From: Anthopleura xanthogrammica
Lineage: Eukaryota > Cnidaria > Anthozoa > Actiniaria > Actiniidae
Length of the DNA: 64,000 bases
NCBI GenBank assembly: GCA_964019055.1
Contig: OZ025216.1
Location: forward strand, 434,001-498,000
Direction of reading: 5' to 3'
Shown here: piece after piece, positions 51,201 through 63,600 of the stretch
Layout of the letters: each line of letters begins with the position of its first letter
How positions within the stretch are numbered: position 1 is the first letter of the stretch
The notes under the pieces: model-generated
What the model was told of the DNA's origin: nothing
The model's input: the letters and a program-made list of their open reading frames with translations, nothing else
Database searches by the model: none
Translations under genes and position numbers: made by a program

Positions 51201-53611
51201 TAGAAACCTTTTTTTAACACCTTGGACAATTATTCACATATCTCTATTAGTGCAAGCTGCTCGTTTGTCTCGCTTCGATGCAAAGGCATGGCTACATGCA
51301 TTTCAAGATATGGCGATGTGAAGGGGACTATTAAATGTAGAGGTGGACATGCGCAACAGTTGCAGTAGTGTTCGCACCATAAAAACAAACAAATGAGCCT
51401 GCAGTCAAAGAGCACAGCAGTCTTAATTGATCAAACAAGGAAAAGGATTATTGAATCGTTTAGAATCATATGACGATTCCCCTCACCTACATACGAACGC
51501 GGTAGCGCCTGCATATCTTAATTCCTCCGTTGTAGAATAATTCACTCCAATCAGGTAGTACTGCTTGTACGAATAAGACATTGCTTCTCCATTTGAATTA
51601 TTGACATAGATTCTCTCAGTGTGAGGAAGAATTAAGTATTTACCCGGTGGATAAACCTATGTAGAAATAAAAAAAATGAAAAGGAATATGAGAACATGAT
51701 GATTATCATGCAAAATGATGATGATGGTAACGGATGATGATGTGATGATGTAGAGATGATGGTGGTGATGATGATGATGATGGTGATAATGGTGGTTATA
51801 TGATGATGATGATGGTGGTGGTGAATGGGTTCATGGTGGTGGTGGTGATGGTGATGATGATGGTAACGGATGATGATGTGATGATGATGATGGTGGTAGT
51901 GAATGGGTTCATGGTGGTGGTGGTGGTGAATGGGTTCATGGTGGTGGTGGTGATGATTGATGATGATGGTGGTAGTGGTGATGATCTCATGCAGGAGGTA
52001 GATACAGATTTGACACTGGTCAACATTAAACACATCACACTGGCCTTACCTCACGCTGTGCACAAGACAATCTTCTGGTAGCAACCTTAAAGACGAGCCA
52101 CGGGCGTTGAGCTACTTCCATCTTAAAGTTGTTTGTAAAATTGATCAATGCGTCCAACTGCATCCCCCCTGAACTATTGCTGTTTTCGTTCTTTGTGTAA
52201 CGTGCGTGAAGGTCGAACACGGCACAGGTAGTTCGATCTTCTACTTTGATGCTCTTCACCTCAATTTGACTCGGCAAAAGGCCGACGAATTGCGTGGTTA
52301 GAACATCGACGAAGTCTGTGTGTGAAAAGTTTTGGGGTAGTTGACCATCGAGAGGAGATAACCACATTATGACTCGATATTTATCTTTGATTGACTTTGT
52401 TGGTCCGTCCTGGATTGCAGGGCGACAGATATCTAAACGTCTGTCATAAGCAAAGTCCTAGTAACAAGGAATAAAAACACTATCATCTTAGCAACTGCTG
52501 TTTGTTGGTCCGTCCTGGATTGCAGGGCGACAGATCTCTAAACGTCTGTCATAAGCAGAGTCCTAGTAACAAGGAATAAAAACACTATCATCTTAGCAAC
52601 TGCTATACGGGATACTACTGGATGCCGTGGTGGTAAAACGCTTGCTTTTCACCTCGGAGGTATGGGGTTCGATCCCATGTGAGCTGAGTTGGTTAGTTCT
52701 CTTTCTGACTCTGAGCGTAGTCCGGTTTTTCCTCTCAAACTGACCCTAACTAAGTTCAAACTGGCTAGAGCTGTGCTCCGGGGTTCAGTAGGGTTAGGGT
52801 TAGGCTGGAGGCGCCTCCATGCACACGCATTGCTTTCAGTTCGACCCCGTTGAGCTGCGCCTCTGCTGTACTTGCATTGGTGATTATTTTAGAGATCAAC
52901 TCAGTTTTATTAGCAAATGGTTGATGCTGGTAGGAACTCCCGCAAAAATGGATATGGTCTGTAGTTCGAGCCCCGGTGATTTCAAACACGTTTCGACTTC
53001 TCTCTGCCCCTTGGAGCGTTCACTTAAACACCCTTAATAAACAGAGCACTGAAGTATGCACGTCGGCTTTTGTAACTAGATCGTCATATCTCTCAGGGTT
53101 TGTATAGTAATAGGCGTGGATCTGGTATATAGCAATGACCACGTACATCAATGGCCACATCAATGCCCTAGCGCGAATGATGTAATAGGGTACGTCATTC
53201 TATATACTGTGGTTTTTTAATAAAAAATGGCGTTAGAAGTTTTGGTTTGTTATTACGTATGAAAAAACCACTATTAGACAATCCTGTCAACATCTGGCCT
53301 GATCTAAGTAAGAACATAGTTTTCAGTCCTCCCTCAAACAACCTTTGAGTTGAATATTGCGTGCACAGAACATGAATGTAGCGGTAGTGTTTGCGAGTGA
53401 CAAAGTGCCTCCAGTAAGTGCGAAAGCGCTAAAACCACAATCCACTGAAACAAAAAGACTCACAGATTGAATTGGAATTCTTGGTGGGTTTTGCGGAGGG
53501 AGAAAATCGGAGAAAAATCTTTGAATCAAGGGAGAGAACCAACAAACTCTACTCAGATGTGATGCCAAGTCCAGGTATCGAACCCGAGACCTCAGATAAA
53601 CGATCAATAAA

Positions 53612-53646
<35 letters not shown>

Positions 53647-54690
53647 ACTATCTATCAATCAAGAGGTGAGAGGCGAGTGCAGTATTGCTACATACAAAAA
53701 TGGTATTCTTACCTGTTCACATGTAATAGTGCTTTTTAACTTAGTGATTTCAAATTTTCCATCGGCGACGTTTTCAAATTTCAGAACAACCTCAAAGGAC
53801 TTTGGGGTAAAAATTTCGCTGGGAGTTTGGTGTGGGCCACAAGCAGCATCTTTAGGGTCGATACCGTTGCAAGTCAAACAATGGATATTTCGGTAGTTTC
53901 GCGGAATTTTCGAGGTACTGAAAAGAACACCAGTAGGGCCGTGCTTACATTCTTCTTCTTCTTCCTTCGAAGCACCGATAGGGCATGTGTTTGTTGTGGG
54001 GAAACAAAACCTTCTTTCCACTCGTTTTTTAAATACGAAGTTTATGTTCACACAGTATTCCAACATGTAATCCACAGTCTGTGTATAATTTAAACTTTTG
54101 GGCGGCGAGATATTACATCTGATTCGAACCTGGGAAAGGAACATTCCATAATCCGGGTTAACCCCATTACATATTGCACAGTACTTGTTCTTGTATGAAT
54201 GTCTAAATAGTAAAGATATTACTGGAATCATCTCGCCTAAACGATGAGCTCTTAGCCTTTCATTTGATAGACATTTGTTTCGTACGTCTCTGTTCTTGTA
54301 CGAGGAAGGGCAGCTCTCTACTACCCACATTGATGGTTCTTGTTCATTCAAACGACGACAAACAGATGCTGGAACGTCACTGGACGTTTCATTCCCGCAG
54401 AACTTTCTATAATCTGCGCAGCAGTCTTGGTACTTGTTACAGACTGGATCACAGTGGCAATGTGGCATAGTAAATTCCTGTTTTTCAGCAGTATCCCACT
54501 CCATGTCCATACTACATCGTCCCTGACACGAATGACTCGAAGGACATACAATAGATGTCCTAGCCGTGTCAGGAAAAGACTTGCTTGAGATTGCTGCTAC
54601 ACGACTGGAATTAGAACTACCATCAGCTGAACACACTAATAAAACGGCTCCGAGAAGAACTGTAACCCGATAGATTTTTATCGACGCCAT
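42826..54690 (-). CDS. Secretin-like (family B / methuselah-like) 7TM receptor with N-terminal somatomedin B domain
   Basis: Seven coding exons join in phase to 2,706 nt (901 residues plus stop): 53713-54690, 52050-52457, 51487-51656, 50216-50409, 44910-45222, 43542-43826 and 42826-43183. Residues 1-23 are a signal peptide. A somatomedin B domain at about 54-99 has all eight cysteines. A long Cys-containing ectodomain with many N-x-S/T sites follows. Seven membrane helices are encoded by the last three exons, with LMGFSWFFG in helix 6, as in secretin/adhesion receptors. No GPS cleavage motif is seen before helix 1, so this is not a typical adhesion GPCR. The cytoplasmic tail is short (about 45 residues, basic then Thr/Ser/Pro-rich). 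Expected role: plasma-membrane receptor coupling to G proteins. The ligand is unknown. Confidence 0.92.
43210..43505. repeat. (CAA/CAG)n-rich interrupted trinucleotide tract
   Basis: Imperfect ACA/GCA/ATA triplets over about 290 bases in the receptor intron between exons 43183 and 43542. Only spurious Val/Ala-rich frames on the minus strand. Confidence 0.85.
43957..44872. repeat. (ATCC)n/(ATTC)n tetranucleotide array
   Basis: About 915 bases of tetranucleotide repeat: a nearly pure ATCC block (43957-44098), then alternating blocks of ATCC and ATTC separated by a recurring ATTAATTCATTC, which gives higher-order periodicity, and finally ATTC/ATTT. It lies in the intron between exons 43826 and 44910 and runs to within about 40 bases of the helix 1-3 exon. 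Ile-His-Pro-Ser and Met-Asp-Gly-Trp frames are artefacts. Confidence 0.97.
45345..50130. repeat. 64-bp minisatellite with 52-bp variants, about 75 copies
   Basis: Unit GATGGGGATCAATGATGATA, ATGGTAGTGATGGTGATAGT, GATGGTGATGATGGTGATGG, TAAT (64 bases). A shorter variant lacks a 12-base AGTGATGGTGAT step. A third variant has GATGATAGTGATGATGATGATG. The right end (49560-50130) decays into shorter GATGATGAT-rich units. The array makes up almost all of the 5-kb intron between the last ectodomain exon and the first 7TM exon. Confidence 0.97.
50690..50985. mobile_element. Foldback element(s) between receptor exons
   Basis: AAAAAACCTACTAAT at 50693 returns as ATTAGTAGGTTTTTA near 50857-50871. An adjacent hairpin runs from AATTAGACCTCTCGCC (50879) through GTCAATAGCCCAT/ATGGGCTATTGAC to GGACTAATT (50978). 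CTAGTAGC/GCTACTAG also pairs inside. No open frame. Confidence 0.7.
51118..51331. mobile_element. MITE family A, copy 2
   Basis: Left end ATAGTCCCCTTCACTGTTCC and right end (read on plus) GATGTGAAGGGGACTATT form terminal inverted repeats; the next inner segment, GCCATGCCTTTGCATCGAAG, is also inverted (CTTCGATGCAAAGGCATGGC at about 51276). Same family as 32743-32950. Intronic in the receptor gene. Confidence 0.88.
51700..51990. repeat. (GAT/GGT)n triplet-rich tract with internal duplications
   Basis: GATGATGG and GGTGGTGGT triplets with the phrase GAATGGGTTCATGGTGG repeated three times (about 51821, 51900 and 51928). In the receptor intron between exons 51656 and 52050; Met/Val- and His-rich frames are artefacts. 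Confidence 0.9.
52397..52604. repeat. 104-bp tandem duplication covering an exon-intron junction
   Basis: 52397-52500 and 52501-52604 are identical except for about two substitutions (GATATC/GATCTC and GCAAAG/GCAGAG). The left copy holds the true 5' end of receptor exon 2 (right edge 52457) with its acceptor. The right copy carries the same acceptor and the first 61 exon bases, but no donor. Confidence 0.95.
52615..52790 (+). mobile_element. tRNA-derived SINE copy with intact B box
   Basis: CCGTGGTGGTAAAACGCTTG (A-box-like), then GGTTCGATCCC (52666-52676, a perfect pol III B box), then TCCGGTTTTTCCTCTC and CTGTGCTCCGGGGTTCAG. It lies in the first intron of the receptor gene. Confidence 0.8.
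53465..53640 (-). mobile_element. tRNA-derived SINE copy (reverse) with adjoining (CTAT)n
   Basis: GGAATTCTTGGTGGGTTTTG, CGGAGGGAGAAAATCGGAG, TCAAGGGAGAGAACCAACAA and TCGAACCCGAGACCTCAG (complement of a B box) follow the family order in reverse. A CTAT microsatellite follows at 53611-53655. Confidence 0.75.
53713..54690 (-). CDS. Receptor exon 1: signal peptide, somatomedin B domain, ectodomain
   Basis: ATG at 54690 opens MASIKIYRV followed by a hydrophobic core [13 protein letters not shown], a classic signal peptide. The eight somatomedin B cysteines are at residues 55, 59, 78, 80, 84, 90, 91 and 98, including the CxC and the CC pair of the domain (HCHC, DCC). Somatomedin B modules bind proteins such as PAI-1/uPAR in vertebrates; the partner here is unknown. 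The rest has paired cysteines ([20 protein letters not shown]) that look like an internal repeat. Upstream, a TATA box at 54735-54742 supports this start. Confidence 0.92.
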
Positions 54691-54734
54691 TTGGAAGCAT
54701 TCAACAACTAACTATTGATGACGACTGGCGCTAC

Positions 54735-54742
54735 TTTATATA
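54735..54742 (-). promoter_or_regulatory. TATA box of the receptor gene
   Basis: Minus strand TATATAAA lies 45-52 bases upstream of the ATG at 54690, the spacing expected if transcription starts about 30 bases downstream and leaves a very short 5' leader. No other core element was identified. Confidence 0.6.
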
Positions 54743-57664
54743 GTGTACTTGAAACGGTTTCACACTGTCCAATCAGTCAGACAGACTAATTACGAACTGA
54801 ATCGCGGGTCTCACGTCGAGATGAATGTTCCAGTGCACTGGCCAACTACTGTTGAGAATTCAACACATGAAAACATGTATAACAGTGCAACAAAGTAAAA
54901 CAACTTTTCTCCGACTATCTTTTCATTCTAATCTCTCCGTTTTCGAAAGAAAATGAAAAATGTCCTAATATCTTTTGTTTCGACGCATTAACGAAACAGA
55001 CTGGGTTTTATTCTTGTGAGCAGTTGGGAATTACAAACGTCACAAGTCTGTTTAAACAGAAATAATGTAATACTTTTCCTGTCATATAGAAATATTAGGA
55101 TTTTCCGCCTTTAAAAATTTGACGAATTAGTTTAAATTATCTTCTAGTTTTGTGTCAATATCGAGCGGAACAAAGCATGTCGTGTGCGAATACGATTTCC
55201 CCCAATTAAACATCGAACTCTGAAAGAAGTTTTTTTGAGAAAATTCTACAGTGAATAAACTAATGAGGGATAAAATAGGCATGGGACACATGAATACGCA
55301 GGAGGTAATAAAGAACCGTGATAATATGAGAATCGCGCAGATGGAATAGAAGACCAGCGCAAGATAGAAGCGATTTATTTAACAAGGCGAAGATAAAGCA
55401 ACCCAGGACAACGGGAAGTGATTACTGATGGTAACTGTTCACTCCTTGCCGCGATGACACGAATAAAATACTGTATGATAAATATTTAATAACCTTGTGT
55501 TATCTAGTTCACTGATACACGGGATTACTCCTAGACTAATTTAATATTATCTTTTTTATTAGCAAAACAAAAATTAATTAAATTTCTAATCCCGATTCAA
55601 TCCCTCATCGAAAATAATCAGGTTCGAGTTTCCTCATGCAGTTTTTAGATATTCAACGTATCTCCAATTATTGTTATATTTTAGTGAAGAAAAAAGTCCT
55701 TTGTTGGCGATAGTGTTGCTGTATCTGTATGATGTTCTTTTCACGGAAAGGTACTACTAAAACACACAGGGACGGACGTACTTATATAATTATGGCTTTT
55801 ATCGGTTTGAGATCGTGAGCTGGCATTGAATGAATTAACATACTCCTAAACCGCCTTTGTGCCAGTAATTTAGATGTCATCAAAAATGTTGGAAACCAAA
55901 CATCAAAAACTGATGAAAAAAATGAATTTAATAACAAGATCCAAGAGAGTTTAGTATTGGACAGGAAATGCCAACTACAATAGGATTTCATAATGTCTGC
56001 ATATTACAGTAATAACGTTGTCAAATGCGTAAGGAAAGTTAAAACTTAAGGACATTAGATATTTGTCGCCCTCAAGTACGTACTCAAAGTCTGTCTACAA
56101 AGTGTGCTGTATTAGTACATGGACGCTTGATTACGATAATCATTCTGTGACGCATTAAAGTAACCTTCGTATAAAGATTAAACCCAGTATTGTAAACAAA
56201 CAGTTTTTATGGTTTGTATTGAATACTTGGGAGTAACTTAGAAACGAAGGAATTGAATGGAAAAAGGTTGCTTTCTAAACTATAGTAATTAGATTCTGCT
56301 TCAGTCTTAAAATGATTATCAAGATGACATCAGAAATTTCGTTTCAGAAGTTTTTTCCTTCGTTTTTGGTATAAATATTTAATGTATGTCTAACAAAACG
56401 ATGAGATCAAAGTGCCAAAAAGTCTGGATAGAACTAGCCGTGCCTAGCTTGTCAATAGCATGCTATTGAGAAAACTGTCGTCTATCTGTGGGAGACTTAG
56501 TAGAGCCATGTGATGCTTAAGTGATTCTTAGCTTGGGGCATTTCTTCGGATAACCCACTATTTTTGTTTTCGTTTTTCAATTTTTCATTTTTCTTTTCGG
56601 AGAAAAAACATGATGAGTCCGACTCAATGGGCCGATTTTAGCAGATACTTTAGTCAGGCAAACCGTTTTAAAAGAATATCTGTTGTGGAGAAAGATGATG
56701 ACGAACCGGAGGATCACTTAACGAATTAATGAGAATATAAAATGTTCGTTTGTAAAACAGGGGGATAACTGCGTCATAACAGGGCTCCCAAGAACCAGCC
56801 AAGCTAACCAACACACGTCCACAGTAAATAAGAACAGGGTCAAGTTATTTAGTCTTCAAGATGTCGCGCTAGAATTATTAAGTGCACGTCAATAGCTGAG
56901 TAGCTGTTCCCTCTTACAAACCATGATAGAAAACATGTGTTCTTGTGATACAACCAGTTGCTCACGGAGAACTGATGTTACTCGCCTTATCAACGAGTAA
57001 AGTATTATTGAGCTGAGTATGACGGTGCTATACTCTTGAATTAGTCATCATTTCCACCTCTTAATACTGCTAAATATGGCTGAGATAATCCTGTAAACAC
57101 TCTATATAAGTGTCTCCTTAGCACTAGAGTACCGCCAATTACTCTCCTCTCGTATTTTGGTATTTAATTGGCAATAAGATTACTTGTGTTGGCAGTTCAA
57201 TATATTATTCATAGTACAAGACGGCTAGAGCTGTAGGTTCTCATTATTGAAATAATTTTTATTTGAAAATGATAAACACAGCGCAGGGATATTTCGAAAA
57301 TGTTTTCTATTAGTGGATTATTAGGGATTATTACTGAGGCCCTATAAACATTCCTTTATCTGAAGAACTCATTGCAAAATGTCCCTTCTTTTTAGGCCCT
57401 AATACTCATTAGCATCTAATTTCCAGTCACCATCAAAACCTTGGCCCTCAGTGCACCTAATATCTTCAGGGCCCAAGCTATAATCAGGAACCTAATCCTT
57501 ATAGGCCGTCATTGTCAGTGGCACCTAATCATTTTCAGTTTTCGTAGACACCTTCGCTCTCATTGGCACCTTATATCTTCAGGGCCCAAATCATCATCTT
57601 TATAGGCCCTCTTCGTTTTCTAAGTTGTCTCCGTGCAAGTCTTGACGCTAGCATTTTCCTTACA
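54743..57664. other. Intergenic region upstream of the receptor and downstream of the third gene
   Basis: No splice-bounded or long open frame on either strand. A-T rich. 57340-57620 repeats phrases such as GGCCCTAATA, GCACCTAAT and CTTCAGGGCCCAA irregularly. A possible polyadenylation signal for the next gene is at 57258-57263. Confidence 0.6.
57258..57263 (-). terminator. Possible AATAAA polyadenylation signal
   Basis: TTTATT on plus is AATAAA on minus, about 400 bases after the stop codon at 57665. Nothing else marks the transcript end, so this is tentative. Confidence 0.3.
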
Positions 57665-60600
57665 TCATTGGACTAGCATTCTCATCTCCAGTTTCTGTAC
57701 TAATGACTCCGTGTAGACACTTTTAGGGACCATAGCAACAGATTGTTTAAGAGAAACAGCATGACGTCCACTTACCATGGATGCAACATCCAATGCAAGA
57801 ATAAACAGTGGATCCATGTCTTCCAAGGGAACCATACATATTACGTGACATAGATCATCAAACACACCGGCTATGACGTCACCTGATAAACCCTGTGAAA
57901 GATGAAACCACTGATTAGTAACGGCACGTTCAGTTGGTCAACCATCGTGAGGATTTCCATATTATTGTTTAATAATGTCTGATAAAAGATGGATAGATGC
58001 GTAACGTAAGGCCTCCCTAGTGAGTTTAAATCTCCTATGCGTTGGTCGTACATGACCCTACACACCTTATCCAGTCCAGGATCAGTGAAGAATTCCTGAC
58101 ACATTTTTTTTATTGTCGATACGTAGAGTTTGATCACGTTGCCTAATATGACTGTGTTTGTGTTCAGCTTGAAGACTTGATGTAGAATGCTTGACATGAC
58201 GACGATACCAATGAGACTGGCGGGAAAATCTAGGTGATGTGAAGAGCCACTGTTAGACACACTTAATAACACTCGACTTACAGTGAATAGTAAGGAATGT
58301 CTGGGGAATAATAAACTGACTATGAAAAGCAATAACACATATCCAGGGGCAGATCAAGGGTAGGGATTTGGGCTTGGTGGCGGTGTCACCAGATACTAGT
58401 GAATGGGAATGGATGGAATGAGTGGGTGGCAAATTTGATGTTCTTGAGAATACTATTTCCTGAATTTCCAAGGTGTTCCTGTTTACGACAAGGGATGGGG
58501 AGTGGGAGAGGGTGCATTGGCACACAGATGTTTCATTCTGATTCTGATAAAGGAAGAATTACGTACCAGGCAACGACGAGAGTGGAGTCTTGTCGTGAAG
58601 AGAGAAAGACTGTAGTAAGATAATGAAAACAAAAGCATGACTCCACTAACTTCCTACACGTTTGACTAAAGCATGAATGATGAAGTTAATATATGTATTC
58701 CATACCTCTAAAGGCAACCGTTCCTTTTGTATTAAGATCGTACACAGAGAGACGATCCTGCTCATCTCTGACAACGAGAAGTACGTCATTACCTGCACAA
58801 ACAAATAAACAAACAAACAAATAAATAAACCATCCTTGTTTTACGAGGTTAGCACTTAATAGCCAGTGGCTGACAATCCTGTGGCCCTCGTTCCATGATC
58901 GAATTGGAATTTAGAAGTTGATTTTTGTGGAGGGAGGAAAACCGGAGAACCCGGAGAAAAACCCTCGAAGCACAGGAGAAAACCAACAAGAAACTCTACC
59001 CACATATGATAGCACGTTCGAGGACTGAACCAATGCCCATCGGTGAGGGGAGGCGCACTATTCCTGCTTTCCAATCGCCATAGAGAGAAGTATGTCCGAA
59101 AGAATCAATGAAAAACATCAAAATAACATTCACCTGACTTAGGTTTCTTATCACATGGTCTTTCAAGCTGACATCCATTGAAGACCAGCATTTCTTCTCA
59201 AGTGCATCAATGATTTGGGATGAGCTCGTGTCTGATATCGCACAGCATTCAAACAAACAATCAACCACATCTGAAACGTTAACAAAGAAAACAGTAAGAC
59301 TACAGATAGAAGAAATAAACTGGATTATTGGTTATAAAAAGCCGACAAAAGGATAATACTAAAAACCAATGACTGCAGGGATTGCGTTAACGCAAAGAAG
59401 GTGAACTTTACGCACAATATATAATACTGCTTAAAAATAAAAACGCTTATCTTAAACTTTATTGCGTCCCAGGACTCACTTCACTTGTGTAGACAAGGGC
59501 TTCCTAAAAATTGATTGGCACCCACAACACAATGTTTGGGACCCCAATGTGAGCAGGTATGTGGGTCCCTGGAGCAAGCAATCCTTGCACAATCCCTATA
59601 ATCCTTGCAATGTTTTTCTATGTTGACATTACTTACTATAATCAGACCCATTCACGTATGGAGACCAGTGCTCAGTTGGTAGGTCACAGTATTCTATAAC
59701 GCACTTTGGGATCAAATATTGACGTTTGGTAGGCAAGAGTTCAAGTAGAGGTTTGATATAAAGAGCTGCTGTCCAACCTGAAATAAAGTAACAGTGTAAA
59801 AACGACTATAACAAAATTGCCCTTGCTTTCTTGGGTTGATACACCAGTGGCTAACACAGCATCTGTGGCCATTGCATTGGAATTTAGAAGTTAGTTTTTA
59901 TGGCGGGAGGAAAACTGGAGAACCCGGAGAAAAACCCTCGAAGCACAGGAGAGAACCAACAAGTAACTCTTCTCAAGTTTACCAGTGCACACCACTTGTG
60001 CTTCTATGCACTGTTTTACCATTGAGTGTCTGTCAAACTGAAAGTGGTAGTGTAGGGTTGAAGCAAGTAAGGTTCAAGTCACTGTTCTCATTTGTCATCA
60101 TCACTCATGTATCATAAGGTGCATGGTAGGGCTATGGCTACATCTCCCCCTCCCCCTCAGTGGTCTATAAACCTTATCTGAAATAGGAAACATCATGGTG
60201 CATTGTGGTCTAGCTTGGGTATAAACATCTTTTCTTCATCATGCCTTATATGGTGTTGTGAGATAGTGAACATGGTGCATTGTGGTCTAGCTTGGGTATA
60301 AACATCTTTTCTTCATCATGCCTTATATAGGGTTGCTTGAACCCAAACTAGACCACAATGCATCATGTTCTCTATCATCTCAGATAAGGTATACATGTAT
60401 GCCATGCACCACATAAAAAGAAAACTTTTAAGAGAACTAATTTACCTAGAGATAACAACTTGTTGTATAACCATTCCAGAGGATGAATAAGTCCTGTAGG
60501 TGTATTTTGAAACACACTGTGTATTACATGAATTGATTCTTCAAGGTTGACAAGGACTAGGCTTCTTAACTCCACTACATCCATCTGATTAGAACCCATC

Positions 60601-63600
60601 TCTTCCCAGAGTACCTTGCAGTCATTAAGCAGTCTGCCAAGTGCCAGGACTATTGGAATAAGATATCTCAAGACAAAAGCTTTTGCTGTTCGATTCTTGA
60701 CATCAATAGTGTTCACTGTCGTCTTCAAGAGTTTAAGAGCAATGTTTGTGGGTATTAGCTTCTTGTTTCCATGGAGATTCATATATGGGAGAATACAAGT
60801 GGTGAACAGATTGGACTTCTCCAATAATGGTTGACTTGTTCCTGGTAAATGAGCATTTCTGCACCTCTAAAGGACACAAGTTTGATGTTATTTAAAACAT
60901 TGTAATAAGTAGAGTGCCCAGTGTACTGTAATTTCCTGTAATTTACTAACATAGCTTTAGTATAACATCAAAGTTTTCCTACAAAAATTTTGGAAATTTC
61001 TATCATGCAAAAGGTTATCCTCAAAAAATAAAAAAATTGCTGTATTGAGTCCTGGTACATAGATAATAAAATAAAAATAACTGTTACAAATCTCACATAC
61101 AGATGGGTTGGGAGTACATACTCTTCCTGAAACTTCTTTCATGTTCTGCCAATTCCCTAGTGCTTTATACATGCTTTATGCTTTATAACTGCACACAGCA
61201 TGTGCACATGTTTTCTATTTATTTATCACTCACCTGTAGCAGCATCTGTATGAGTTTCATCAAGTTATTTTCTTCCTGTTTGTTTGGTAGTTTTGTTGCT
61301 ATGGATACTAATATTTCACACAACAATGGGGTGGTTGTACCACTTGAGCACAGTGAACAAAGAACTGGTATCTCTTGAAATATCTGAACAGCAAAACAAA
61401 AACAAAAAATCAAGAATTGTACATTAATTACAAAATATATGAAATGAGTGCTTCTCACACTTCTTGTGTGCTTTTGGAAATTCCTTAGTGCAGAAGTTTC
61501 AATGTTGTTTTCTTACACTCCTATGCAAATGTGCTTCATTCACTTATACAGCACAGTTCTTGACCAATCAGAGTGAGCATATTAGCTAAGCTATATAACA
61601 ATATGAAAAATAACAAGCAATGACAAAGTATCATTTTAAGAGTAATTCTTATGTTTCAGTAACCTCAAAAACTTCCAGATTTCTAGGGTAGTTTTTCCTT
61701 TGATTTGAGGGAAAAAAAATTAGGCTATCAACTGTTGATGGACAGAAGCCAATATACAAAAATAGCATGCTTGGACAGAGTTGTCTCAGTTGTAGAAACA
61801 TGCAAAACACTCTAGATATTCCAATATAGACCCCTTTCACATGACGTCAAAGCAGCTCAATTTGGAGGACAAAACAAAAGAATTTCAATTTCCTGAGAAT
61901 TGGAATCTATTGTTTTGTCCTCCAAATTGAACTGCATTCTGACATGCTGCAAGGGGTCTATTGAATGAGTATCAGAATTACCTTAACAATAGTCGTTGTC
62001 TGTCCATATTGAACACCTACTTGCAGTGCTTTATACAGTACAATGTATGGAGACAAAAGAGACAAGTGTTTGATATTTCTCACTTGTTTCTTGAAAGCAG
62101 ATACTGAACTGCTGTCAACAAGTTTGTTGAACAGAACTTGTAAATCATCTTGCAACTTTTTCTTGTCTGTTTCAACTTGAGTTGGATGGAAGAACACAGA
62201 GTCACAAGTGATATCAAGAGCTGACAGCAGTGATATTGAGAATGCATATTTTAGTAGCTCTTCCTGGTCTAGCATGGGCAGATCATTGAAGATGTCAATA
62301 ACCAGCTACAAAAGAATTAAAGAATAGAACAATATCAATAATACCCTGTTCTAAACCACAAATAATGATTAGCTTAAGTTGATTTTTAAGGAGGGATGAA
62401 AACGGAGAGCCCAGAGAAAAACCCTCGAAGCACAGGAGAGAAACAACAGAGAAACAAACATACTGACATATGACACCGAGCCCCGCAGGACTTGAACCTG
62501 GGTTGCATTGGTGAGAAGCAAGCACTCTCACTGCTACTCCCCCTGTGTTTCCTTACTGACCTATTGACTCATATACTATTTGAACTTTGGATCTTATTGT
62601 TAATAATAATTGACTAATTATTAGTGTATAGCATATCTTACCTCTTTAATGATATTGAAAACACTGTTATCACATTCAGGTGCACTTTCAATGATTTGCC
62701 TCTGAACACAAAGAATATCAACCATCATTATTGCCTGATCTTTATATCCCATCTTTACAACATTATCTTTTATACATTTAAGCCATAAAGGATTGTCAAA
62801 GAGTTCTTCTGTTGTTAATAACCAATTAAGGCTGTCCAGCGACCCCTCTAGATTGTGGTTCACTCTCCAGATAGCATCGTCAAGCTGATCTTTTAATGAT
62901 CCATGGGTGAACATGAATGTTTTACTGGTGCCTGTCATTAAGAAAGAAAAATGAAATTCAAACAAGTATATTATTGTAATGTAGATTATTTTTTGATTGA
63001 TCTATCATCAGGACACAGCTAACTCACAGATCAAATTGGAATTTAGCTTAAGTTTTGTGGAGGGATGTAACCTGGATTACACAGAGAAACTCCTTTAAAT
63101 TAAGGGAGAGACCTAACAAACTGAGTCTAGCAATTGAATGCAAGACCTCAGAAGTGAGAGGCGAATGCACAGTTTACTGCTACCCATGCTTGATCAATAA
63201 GGGTTAAGTCCATCCTCGATTATCGTATATATACAGATACTGTATATACTAACCTGAAATATCAATTTGTTCATCTTCAATCCTGTGAAGTTCAATGTAA
63301 TCAGGCATGAACCCTTTCTGTTGATTACACATCCACTCACTCTCAGTAGTGGTTGCTTTTGTGTCAACATATGCAGTTAGTCCATTGTAAAATAACCACA
63401 TTCTTGAATCTTGTGATGCATATTTGAATGTGGTACCGTTGATAATAAAACCAAGAACAGCATACATTTTTAATATCCATTGATGTAGTGGATGCCACAA
63501 GGCACTATTCATCTGTCCTATGACATCTTTATTGTCAGTTGTCCATTTACATGTGTCCTTCCATTGTTCTGTGAATAATTTCATCAACACTTCTAAACAA

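Noticed and set aside
51632..52081. His-rich and Val/Met-rich frames
   Set aside because: GAT/GGT triplet tract in a receptor intron.
57871..57943. Reading straight through from the exon at about 57943-58229 to a stop at 57871
   Set aside because: The downstream frame 57665-57892 has a good acceptor and protein-like composition, so a further spliced exon is more likely, although the donor is ambiguous.
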